This document shows positions 9,601 to 16,772 of a stretch of DNA of 43,177 nucleotides, in pieces. Origin of the DNA: an uncultured Bacteroidales bacterium (GTDB lineage Bacteria > Bacteroidota > Bacteroidia > Bacteroidales > WCHB1-69); the NCBI GenBank assembly GCA_905233625.1, contig CAJOFJ010000015.1, positions 1 through 43,177 of the forward strand, read 5' to 3'. The notes beneath the pieces are model-generated. The model saw only the letters and a list, made by a program, of their open reading frames with translations, did no database searches and was not told where the DNA came from. Every line of letters begins with the position of its first letter. Positions within the stretch are counted from its first letter, which is position 1. A program made the position numbers and the translations under genes.

Positions 9601-11640
9601 TGTGGATATCAGAACGGTGTAGTGGGCGATGTTAGAGTTGTATGTGCTGCCTCGAACATACCATTTCAGTGTCATTCCTTCTGCATCAAAGGGAACAGAA
9701 ATGGGTGGGGTGATGAGCCATTCGTTGGCATTGGCATTGGAGTTGAAAGAACTTTTCATACTGTAACTTCCAGAATGGCTGTAACTGCTGCCCGAGTATC
9801 GTGTCCAATTGTCGTATGTGGAGTTGTTGAAGTCCAAAATGCTCCAACATTCTAGGGCGTCGGCATTGTCGAAATTCTCTTCCCAGGGGAATGTGGTAAG
9901 GATACCGCATACGCGGACAATATAAGTGGCGTTTGCACTGCCGTAATTGTTGGTGGCTGTGACTTGTATTGTGTCCAAGCCTCCAGCGGTATAAGTCACA
10001 GTAACAGAGTCTCCGTCTTCCATAAGGTAGGCATGACCGTTATTGGCCATTGAAGAGGTCCATGTGTATTGGAGTCCGTTTTCAGAGCCCTCACTCATGG
10101 TTGCATGGAAAACGGCATCTTCTCCTTCGCTGACTAATGTGGGGCCTGAAATGCTCACAACGGGAGGTAGGGTGCTGTAAACAGATATGTCATCTAAATA
10201 AAGTCCATTGTCATTGTAGCTGTCGTGTATGAAGGCAATATAGACAGTCTCACCTGCATAATTGTCAAGATTTACCGTGCGTTCCACGTATGTGCTGTTG
10301 CTGTAGCTCTCTGCGAACAGTGAATCCGTGAAATCAGAGGTGGTGTTGCCTGTGGTGGAAACACGAACGGTGTAATGTGCGATATTGTTAGAATAGGAGC
10401 TGCCACGTACAAACCATCTTAGTATCATTCCTTCGGCATCGGATGGAATCACTATGGGTGGTGTGATGAGCCACTCGTTGGCGGCAGCACTGGAATTGTA
10501 ATTGCTTCGCATACTGTAGCTTCCCGAGTGACTGTAACTTGAGTATCGTGTCCAGTTGTCGTTGATGGAGTTGTTAAGATCCAAGAGTGTCCAACAATTG
10601 ATACTGGAAGCGTCTTCAAAACCCTCAACCCAGGGAATATCGGTCACTTCGCCACAGGCTGTGCGGAAGGTGATGCTGGCATAGCTACTTTCTTCTCCAT
10701 TATTGCATTCACTCTTGACGTAAAAATAATAGTTGGTTTGAGCGGACAGCCCCGTCAGGTCAAAGCTGTTGTAGTTTGTGCTGCCTTCATTGTGTGTTCC
10801 AGAGCCGGGAACAAAATCAACCAAGTCATATTCGTAGGTGTAAACAATGGCATCATCGTTGCCAATCCACGAGACTGTTGCTTCGTTTGAGGTGACTGCC
10901 GAGACCGCAAGTGACGCGGGTCTCGCACAGTAGTCAGTCGGGCGAACATAGGTGATGACCGTCCCTTCGGTGGGTGCTCCACTGAGATAGGTCATCTGTG
11001 GAGGACAAGCGGGGGTAGGGGCACTCCATGAACCTGCCAGCAAAACACGGTCGTAGGTGTCATTGGCAGTCATCATGAAATTGGCATAGCTGCTGCTGCC
11101 TGTCATGGCGCCGTATGTTACCGAAATATCTCCGTTTTGGTAAATACGCAGCTGGTAATTGAAAGCTTCTCCATTGTCAATATAGTGCTCCACATCCACA
11201 AATTCCACTACCAAAATACTGTCTCCTGTATTGCTTTCTTCCACCTGCCAGTAAACGGCGGAGGTGTTGCTGGGCATATATCCGTCATCGTTGGTGTAAG
11301 GCACTATGGCACAGTAGTTATAGCTTGAGCTGGTAGGCCAGTAATTATAGCCATAGTCGCTGCCGCTGTATGTTCCACTGAGGTTTATGAGCACATGTCC
11401 GTCAGAGCGTACACACATGTTGGTGCCGCGGGCTATGCTCTTGGTGCCAAACTCGAAAGAAAAGGGTAGGGAGAAGGTCTGAGTGGCATAGTCACCATAA
11501 ACACTGGTCAGTTGTGTTCCTGTGGACGCAATGGAAGTGTAGGTGGTGTAATCCACTGTAACGCTGTAACCACTAAGTTCTTGAGACATTAATGCGGATG
11601 TCAGCAGTAACATCATGAGGGAAAAGATAAGTTTTTTCAT
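6625..11640 (-). CDS. Giant type IX-secreted multidomain adhesin-like protein
   Basis: A 1671-residue secreted protein. It begins with a signal peptide (MKKLIFSLMMLLLTSALMSQ). A nidogen-like beta domain follows (about 22-225), then a fibronectin-III-like domain (about 232-325). Next are five anchor-J/cleaved-adhesin modules starting near residues 328, 577, 828, 1079 and 1327, each opening with an FPWxEnF/IPWVExF motif and containing DNWxRY, ANEWLITPP, AHYTV and YAGExxYIAFIHDSYNDNG. Four PKD/Ig-like spacers (about 90 residues, opening PPVVSISGPT) lie between them. A second Fn3 domain and a type A sorting domain (about 1588-1671, KIYPNPASQTVTIEV to SIRKLVIDK) end the protein. It should be exported by the type IX system and attached to the cell surface or released. 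The ligand is unknown, and no catalytic site was seen. Confidence 0.9.
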   Translation of the reverse strand: MKKLIFSLMMLLLTSALMSQELSGYSVTVDYTTYTSIASTGTQLTSVYGDYATQTFSLPFSFEFGTKSIARGTNMCVRSDGHVLINLSGTYSGSDYGYNYWPTSSSYNYCAIVPYTNDDGYMPSNTSAVYWQVEESNTGDSILVVEFVDVEHYIDNGEAFNYQLRIYQNGDISVTYGAMTGSSSYANFMMTANDTYDRVLLAGSWSAPTPACPPQMTYLSGAPTEGTVITYVRPTDYCARPASLAVSAVTSNEATVSWIGNDDAIVYTYEYDLVDFVPGSGTHNEGSTNYNSFDLTGLSAQTNYYFYVKSECNNGEESSYASITFRTACGEVTDIPWVEGFEDASSINCWTLLDLNNSINDNWTRYSSYSHSGSYSMRSNYNSSAAANEWLITPPIVIPSDAEGMILRWFVRGSSYSNNIAHYTVRVSTTGNTTSDFTDSLFAESYSNSTYVERTVNLDNYAGETVYIAFIHDSYNDNGLYLDDISVYSTLPPVVSISGPTLVSEGEDAVFHATMSEGSENGLQYTWTSSMANNGHAYLMEDGDSVTVTYTAGGLDTIQVTATNNYGSANATYIVRVCGILTTFPWEENFDNADALECWSILDFNNSTYDNWTRYSGSSYSHSGSYSMKSSFNSNANANEWLITPPISVPFDAEGMTLKWYVRGSTYNSNIAHYTVLISTAGNNAEDFTDTLYAETYGDNNYVERMASLNTYAGETIFIAFIHDSYNDSGIYLDDISIYSALPPTVSISGPTIAYDGVDILYTASIAEGSDNGIYYEWTSTMANNGTAILTDNGETAMLYYYFGGIDTIQVVAYNIYGSDTAYMIVQVCGTIIDFPWEENFDNADITCWTILDLNNSNNDNWARYLSSNYSHSGSYSMRSNYNSNATPNDWLITPPIVIPSDAEGLTLKWFVRGSTYSGNTAHYTVRLSTTGNNAADFTNTLFAEDYGNSTYEARMVNLDSYAGETVYIAFIHDSYNDNGLYLDDISVYYSLPPVVNITGPTQAYEGVETIFQAILNEGSENGIQYDWTSTMEAAGNAILVPNNNSASITYNSGGTDTIQLIASNMYGSDTTYHVVFVCGTITDIPWVESFENAANLDCWTILDLDGSSNDNWSRYYSSYSSHSGTYSMRSYYNSSSAANDWLITPAVEIPTNAEGLVLTWFVKGSTFSSNVSHYSVKISTTGNNVADFTTTLFEESYGEDYINRSASLENYAGERIYIAFIHDSYNDNGIYLDDIAVRSALVPVVTLTAPATAMIGENITLTANLTEGSSNGLTYSWSNTLNSTLTPAGNNATVVYNTSGTDYIQVIASNAYGADTAYATITVLDCNPVTTFPWSENFESGVDAIQCWTIIDNNNYTDDNWIVISNGTDSYSYEGNYCLAGPYHEYGSCDDYIISPAIVIPSNANDLWLSYYIRGGEYEGNATSYRTLISTSGTAINNFTDILINETYAGGYVQRSFPLAAYAGQTIHFAFHQTSYDANNMFIDNIFIEHVQTPVECNAPSIINASASDSTVTITWTGDADSYTVAINTGSWSEPATGITATGFTYTFTGLSAGTLYSFGIRSNCADGQTSSWVIQQITTTSTTPPIGITDLSDMEAKIYPNPASQTVTIEVPGLKQLEIMDISGRTIFAETDIDSNKHQLDISTIASGVYFIRLKSDKYMSIRKLVIDK
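7170..10660 (-). repeat. Five tandem ~750-bp repeats inside the adhesin gene
   Basis: The anchor-J plus PKD-like unit recurs about every 750 bases (unit starts on the minus strand near 10659, 9910, 9157, 8406 and 7662). The first four are very similar at protein and DNA level. The fifth is more divergent and lacks the following PKD-like part. This points to internal duplication and possible length variation by recombination. Confidence 0.85.
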
Positions 11641-11825
11641 GTTTCTTGTGTTTTGATTGTTTTTGGGGAATTAAAAATCAATGCAAAATTACAAAACAAG
11701 CGCCTATGCCCGTGCACGTGCGTATATATAAATGAAGGATATGGGTGATATGGAAATGGATATTTTAAGGATATTTTCTTTTTAATATTCTTGTTATCAA
11801 TAGAATAAAAATAAGCCGTATTGTG

Positions 11826-13568
11826 TTAAATGGCTGAAATATATTCGTTCAGATCATCATTTTCTGTGAGGTTGAGTTTCTTACGCATTCGTGTGCGGTA
11901 GGTACGGACCGTGTTGTCCGCCAAATGTAGTGTGTCGGCGATTTCCCGGTTGGTCAGGCCGACACGGATGAGCATGCATATTTTTACCTCAATGGGTGAG
12001 AGGCTTGGGTATTTTTGCAAAAGTTGTTCGATAAAGCCGTTGTACTGGCGACTGAAACTTTGTTCGAAATTTTCCCATTGGTCCTGCTCACGGTATTCCT
12101 CCATGCGGTTGATACCATGCATCAGCTTGACACGTAGATTTTTTGGCATTTCAGAAGATATGCGTCTCATCTCGTTGGCAAAACTCTCCATTTGCTCTTG
12201 CGTGGTGGCATGTGCCATTTTCGTGCTGTCTATTTCGTTTTGTTGGAGTGTCAGCATGCGCTCTTGTTCTAACTCGCGAATACGTGCCTGACGTTCCTTT
12301 AGATGGCGGTCTTTGCGGTAAAGCAGAAAGGCTATGATGGTGATGGTGAGCAGGGAACCTACCAGCAACAGCCATATCCGTGTTCGCATTCTCCCCATCT
12401 CCAATTTATGTATTTGTGTCTCGTAAATCTGTTGCCTCTCAACAATTTCCTTGATAATTTGTGCGTTAAATCTTTGGTTATAAGTAATTTGAGTAAGTTT
12501 GTTATTGTATTCAAACGCCAGCTTGTAATTGCCGAGTTCGTTGTGACATTGGACGAGAAGATTTAGAACTTGTTGTTGTACGGTATAAATATGGTCGTTA
12601 TGGTAATTGGCATAAATGTCGTGACATATCTCGAGTGTTTTGTCTGTCTCGTTCTGTGCAAATGCCACCCAGGCGGTCATTAGTCGCTGTATGGTGCTGT
12701 CAAAATACGTGCCGTTGTTGGCCGCTGTCTCCTCCATGATTTTGCATTGTTCTTCCGCTGCTTCTATTTCGTTTGCACTGATGAGGGCAAAGATGTAATT
12801 GGAGTATAGCATGGTCCAGAATCGGGCATTGTTTGGGGAGGGGTATGAGTGGGAGCAGCTATCTTTCCTTGCATCCTCCACTAATGAGGAGAATACTTTC
12901 ACGGCCTCCTGTGGATGTGAGCAGTCGTTGAGCAGCATGGCCGAATATAATCGGGTGTTGAATTGGAATGAGCTTGGTGCCCACTCCTTGGCGCTTTCAA
13001 GGCAAGAAGAGGCGGCTTCTATGTTGTTGAACATGCAGTAGCAGTTGAATTTGTTGATGTAACAGCTGGCTATCATCAAAGAGTCGCGCAGTGGGAGAAA
13101 GTAGCGCAGGGCCTTATCGTAACATATCAGTGAATTCAAGTCCAAGTGGGTACTGTAGTTTACGGTTCCATCGACAAAATACGCATAGCCCTGAAGAAAT
13201 GGCGGGTCGTTGAGGTCCAAAGAGGCTTGTGCTATTTCCATGTAGCGTGCCATGTCTTCAAAATCCGCGCGTTGGGCCGCTAAACTTGCAAGGCTCATAT
13301 AGGCTAAAACTTTGCCGTAACGACTGTTGTGTTGCTCGGCATAGTTAAGCATTTCTTTCGCATCTTTTTCGGCTTGGTCATTGCCGACAAACATGACCCG
13401 TTCGCGGCTGGCAAGTAACATGTTGTCGTATATTTTATGGTCCTTGTCCTCTTTGTGGCAATTGGTAAGTGTTAGCGCCAGCAACAAAAACAAGAGGAAA
13501 GCTGACAACGTGTTCTTGCTGCAACGGCCTCTTCTGACTGTTGAAATATGTGTTGTGTGAAACTTCAT
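11826..13568 (-). CDS. Membrane-anchored TPR protein with LuxR-type HTH
   Basis: A 580-residue regulator. The start at MKFHTTH is preferred over an upstream in-frame Met, because a -7 element (13602-13609) would put the transcript start after the longer one. An N-terminal hydrophobic segment with a possible lipobox (LTNC, Cys37) is followed by helical TPR-like repeats (about 50-385). A membrane helix (about 395-415, IWLLLVGSLLTITIIAFLLY) and a coiled-coil stretch come next. The C-terminal LuxR/GerE helix-turn-helix (about 519-575) contains LSPIEVKICMLIRVGLTNRE and NTVRTYRTRMRKKL. The architecture suggests signal input outside the cytoplasmic membrane and DNA binding inside. It is encoded directly upstream of, and in the same direction as, the giant adhesin, which is therefore a candidate target. 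Confidence 0.88.
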   Translation of the reverse strand: MKFHTTHISTVRRGRCSKNTLSAFLLFLLLALTLTNCHKEDKDHKIYDNMLLASRERVMFVGNDQAEKDAKEMLNYAEQHNSRYGKVLAYMSLASLAAQRADFEDMARYMEIAQASLDLNDPPFLQGYAYFVDGTVNYSTHLDLNSLICYDKALRYFLPLRDSLMIASCYINKFNCYCMFNNIEAASSCLESAKEWAPSSFQFNTRLYSAMLLNDCSHPQEAVKVFSSLVEDARKDSCSHSYPSPNNARFWTMLYSNYIFALISANEIEAAEEQCKIMEETAANNGTYFDSTIQRLMTAWVAFAQNETDKTLEICHDIYANYHNDHIYTVQQQVLNLLVQCHNELGNYKLAFEYNNKLTQITYNQRFNAQIIKEIVERQQIYETQIHKLEMGRMRTRIWLLLVGSLLTITIIAFLLYRKDRHLKERQARIRELEQERMLTLQQNEIDSTKMAHATTQEQMESFANEMRRISSEMPKNLRVKLMHGINRMEEYREQDQWENFEQSFSRQYNGFIEQLLQKYPSLSPIEVKICMLIRVGLTNREIADTLHLADNTVRTYRTRMRKKLNLTENDDLNEYISAI

Positions 13569-13601
13569 TTTCGAATTGTATTTTCTCTTTTTTCCAATTG
13601 G

Positions 13602-13609
13602 CAAATATA
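13602..13609 (-). promoter_or_regulatory. Putative -7 element of the TPR-LuxR gene
   Basis: TATATTTG on the minus strand matches TAnnTTTG and lies 33 bases before the chosen start codon. A matching TTG was not found at the usual spacing. Confidence 0.45.
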
Positions 13610-13701
13610 CATATTTTCCTCTTCTTGGCATCGGTCATGAGGAAAAATGAGACACATCAAAAATTTTCAATAAAAAAAGACCATCGTATCTAAAAAATGA
13701 G

Positions 13702-13709
13702 TAATTTTG
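13702..13709 (+). promoter_or_regulatory. Putative -7 element of pyrG
   Basis: TAATTTTG matches TAnnTTTG and ends 20 bases before the pyrG ATG, implying a very short leader. No clear -33 TTG is present. Confidence 0.55.
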
Positions 13710-13729
13710 CCGTTTAAAATTCTACGATT

Positions 13730-15334
13730 ATGGCTACAAAATATGTGTTCGTTTCTGGCGGTGTGGTTTCCGGCTTGGGAAAGGGTATCACCGCTGCCTC
13801 TTTAGGTCGCTTGCTCAAGTCCCGTGGAGTCAAGGTGACCATGCAGAAATTAGACCCCTACCTGAATGTTGACCCGGGTACGATGAACCCTTACCAGCAT
13901 GGTGAGGTGTTTGTAACCGAAGACGGTGGCGAGACCGACCTCGATATTGGACACTATGAACGCTTTATCGATGAGAGTTTGAACAAATATTGCAATGTTA
14001 CTGCAGGAAAAGTCTATTATCAAGTAATTGAAAATGAGAGAAATGGTGTCTATGCGGGTTCCACTATCCAGATGATTCCGCATATCACCAATATGATTAA
14101 GGATAAAATCCGTCTGAATGCCGAAACCAACAATGCCGAAGTGGCTATTGTGGAAATTGGCGGAACGGTGGGTGACTATGAAAGTTTGCCCTTCTTGGAG
14201 GCTATTCGCCAGTTCACTATCGAAGAGGGTTATGCTAATTGTATGTATATCCATGTGGCATTGATACCTTTCATTACACCGAGCAACGAGCTGAAAACCA
14301 AGCCTGCCCAGCACAGCGTCAAGGAATTGCTGAGTCTGGGTATCCAGCCCGACATTTTGGTGTGCCGCTGTGACAGACCACTGGGCAAGGAAATCAAACA
14401 GAAACTGTCGCTGTTTTGCAATGTGAAACTGGATTGCGTAATCGAGAATACGAATATGCCTTCACTTTACGAGGTGCCGCTGGCATTGGAAGAAGAAGGT
14501 CTGGCAGAACAGGTCATCAAACGTTTGAAAATCCAGTGCAAGGAGAAAGACATGCACGACTGGGAAGATATGGTACAGCGTAGCAAGAAGTTAAGCCATC
14601 GTACCCAGATTGCATTGGTAGGTAAATATATTGAGTTGCAAGATGCTTATATCAGCGTGGTGGAAGCCTTGAAACATGCTTCTATCTATAATGATACTAA
14701 ATTGGAAATCAAGTGGATAGATTCTGAAGATATCACAGAAAAGACTGCTGGAACCTTATTGAAAGGTGCGGATGGTATCATCATACCCGGTGGTTTTGGC
14801 TCACGTGGTATCGAAGGCAAAATCAATGCGGCTCGCTATGCACGCGAGAATAAGGTGCCTTATCTTGGCCTTTGTCTGGGTATGCAGATTGCCATTATCG
14901 AGTTCGCACGCAATGTGTGCAAGCTGGATAAAGCTAACAGTAAGGAGATAGACCCCTCTACACCGTATCCGGTTATCGATTTCCTGCCTGGCCAGAACGA
15001 ATATAGCATGTTGGGAGGAACCCTGCGTTTGGGTAAGTATCCTTGCAAACTGAAGGTGGGTACCAAGGCCTATGGCGTATATCAAGAGGAGATGATTTCC
15101 GAACGTCACCGCCATCGCTATGAGGTAAATAACGAATATCGCGATATTTTGGCCCAGCATGGTATGGTGTTCTGCGGCACTTCACCTAACGACAGCATCG
15201 TGGAAATGATTGAATTGCCCGACCATCCATGGTATGTGGCCTGCCAGTTCCATCCGGAGTTCAAGTCACGACCCAACCGTCCGCATCCTCTTTTCATGGG
15301 CTTGATGCACGCCGCCGTGGCACAGAAACGTTAA
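13730..15334 (+). CDS. pyrG: CTP synthase
   Basis: A 534-residue cytoplasmic enzyme that makes CTP from UTP, ATP and glutamine. The N-terminal synthetase domain opens with [20 protein letters not shown], the characteristic nucleotide-binding start, and includes [20 protein letters not shown]. The C-terminal class I glutamine amidotransferase domain has the nucleophile in GLCLGMQ (Cys about 382) and the His/Glu pair in HPEF (about 508). The length is normal for the family. The gene stands at the head of a plus-strand run with its own -7 element. Its stop codon lies inside a composite intergenic repeat. Confidence 0.98.
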   Translation: MATKYVFVSGGVVSGLGKGITAASLGRLLKSRGVKVTMQKLDPYLNVDPGTMNPYQHGEVFVTEDGGETDLDIGHYERFIDESLNKYCNVTAGKVYYQVIENERNGVYAGSTIQMIPHITNMIKDKIRLNAETNNAEVAIVEIGGTVGDYESLPFLEAIRQFTIEEGYANCMYIHVALIPFITPSNELKTKPAQHSVKELLSLGIQPDILVCRCDRPLGKEIKQKLSLFCNVKLDCVIENTNMPSLYEVPLALEEEGLAEQVIKRLKIQCKEKDMHDWEDMVQRSKKLSHRTQIALVGKYIELQDAYISVVEALKHASIYNDTKLEIKWIDSEDITEKTAGTLLKGADGIIIPGGFGSRGIEGKINAARYARENKVPYLGLCLGMQIAIIEFARNVCKLDKANSKEIDPSTPYPVIDFLPGQNEYSMLGGTLRLGKYPCKLKVGTKAYGVYQEEMISERHRHRYEVNNEYRDILAQHGMVFCGTSPNDSIVEMIELPDHPWYVACQFHPEFKSRPNRPHPLFMGLMHAAVAQKR

Positions 15335-15410
15335 GACGTTAAGGCGTGGAGACGTGGAGACGGATTTCGTCTTAACGAATGCACGTAGTGCATGTCTTAA
15401 CGCCTCCACG
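15329..15410. repeat. Composite octamer-palindrome element, copy 2
   Basis: Octamers GTTAAGAC, GTTAAGGC and GTGGAGAC (twice) run from 15330, followed by an inverted GTCTTAAC, the perfect hairpin ATGCAC-GTA-GTGCAT (15379-15393) and more inverted octamers (GTCTTAAC, then CTCCACG). The pyrG stop codon TAA (15332-15334) is part of the first octamer. The core matches copy 1 at 3774-3788 apart from one loop base. Confidence 0.85.
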
Positions 15411-15439
15411 CATAACCGAATAATCGATAACCGACAAGT

Positions 15440-16624
15440 ATGAAGAAAGTTTTTATTCAGCGGGGTAAGGAAAAGTCATTGCAGCGTTTTCACCCATGGG
15501 TGTTCTCGGGGGCAATTGCCCGCAAGGATAGCCATATTGCCGAGGGTGAAATGGTGGAGGTTTGTGATGCTGGTGGCAATTTTATGGCTATTGGGCACTA
15601 CCATACCAGCTCTATCAGCGTGCGTGTCTTCAGTTTTGAGCAGGTTGAGCCGGATTGTCAGTTCTGGAAAAACAAAATTGAAAGGGCTATTGCCTATAGA
15701 AAATCTATTTATCTTTTTGATAATAATGATACTACGCTTTTTAGACTGGTTAACGGCGAAGGTGACGGTATGCCGGGGCTGATTGCCGACTGGTACAACG
15801 GTCATCTGGTGCTTCAGTTCCATTCATACGGCATGTACCTGATGCGGGAAATGCTGACCGACATCTTCAAAGAATTGCTGGCCGACCGGTTGAAATCTAT
15901 TTATAACAAAAGCGCTACCACCCTTTCTGAATCCAATGCTTTTGTTCCTGCGAATGAATTGTTGTATGGTGCGTTAGAAGATGAAATTTTGGTCAAAGAG
16001 AATAGCGTTCCGTTTTATATTGACATTCCACAGGGACAGAAGACAGGTTTTTTTATCGACCAGCGCGATAACCGCAAGATGGTAGGGGAGTTCTGCCGCG
16101 ACAAGAAGGTGCTGAATCTGTTCTGCTATACGGGAGGTTTTTCGGCGTACGCTTTGCAAGGTGGCGCCTCCTTGGTACATTCTGTGGATATCTCCAAACG
16201 TGCCATTGAGCAAACCAATGCCAATATAGCTTTGCTGGGCGATTTGTCCCATAAACATGAGGCCTACGCCGCCAATGTCTTTGATTTTATTGAAGAAATG
16301 CCCACTCATTTTTATGATGTGATTATCGTTGATCCGCCTGCTTTTGCCAAACACCACAAGGTGAAAGAGCAGGGCATCAAAGGTTATCGCAATATCAACC
16401 GCAAGGCTATTGAGAAAGTGAAACCCGGCGGTATGGTGTTCACATTCTCCTGTTCCCAAGCCATCTCGAAGGAGGATTTCCAGACCATTATTTTCTCCGC
16501 GGCGGCTATGGAACACAAAAATATCCGTATTGTCAAACACTTGCAGCACGCGCTCGACCATCCTGTCAATATCTTCCACCCTGAAGGCAGCTACCTGAAA
16601 GGAATGGCGTTGTGTGTGGAATGA
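15440..16624 (+). CDS. rlmI: RlmI-like 23S rRNA cytosine methyltransferase
   Basis: A 394-residue class I SAM-dependent methyltransferase with an N-terminal PUA domain (about 1-75, KKVFIQRGKEKSL, HPWVFSGAI). The SAM-binding motif is in NLFCYTGGFSAYAL (about 225-238) and the catalytic region in VDPPAFAK (about 297). A Cys follows in FTFSCS. This arrangement is that of RlmI, which makes m5C1962 in 23S rRNA in E. coli. The exact target base is inferred from the family. The gene follows pyrG by about 105 bases of repeat DNA. Confidence 0.88.
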   Translation: MKKVFIQRGKEKSLQRFHPWVFSGAIARKDSHIAEGEMVEVCDAGGNFMAIGHYHTSSISVRVFSFEQVEPDCQFWKNKIERAIAYRKSIYLFDNNDTTLFRLVNGEGDGMPGLIADWYNGHLVLQFHSYGMYLMREMLTDIFKELLADRLKSIYNKSATTLSESNAFVPANELLYGALEDEILVKENSVPFYIDIPQGQKTGFFIDQRDNRKMVGEFCRDKKVLNLFCYTGGFSAYALQGGASLVHSVDISKRAIEQTNANIALLGDLSHKHEAYAANVFDFIEEMPTHFYDVIIVDPPAFAKHHKVKEQGIKGYRNINRKAIEKVKPGGMVFTFSCSQAISKEDFQTIIFSAAAMEHKNIRIVKHLQHALDHPVNIFHPEGSYLKGMALCVE

Positions 16625-16671
16625 TTAGGTGATAGGGAATAGGTGATAGTGGACCGATGGGAAGAAAGTAG

Positions 16672-16692
16672 GGCTGTCACATTGTGGCAGCC
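16672..16692. repeat. REP-like element B, copy 1
   Basis: GGCTGTCACA and TGTGGCAGCC pair around a single T with one G-T mismatch, preceded by TAG and followed by GC. Two more copies lie at 25510-25530 and 25629-25650. It sits in the 148-base gap before the BatA-like gene. Confidence 0.8.
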
Positions 16693-16772
16693 GCAGGAGA
16701 GAAGACAGACAAAGCCTCCAACAGGCTGAAGGGAGAAGGTAGTGACGTAAACATAAAGAAAATGAATCAAGA

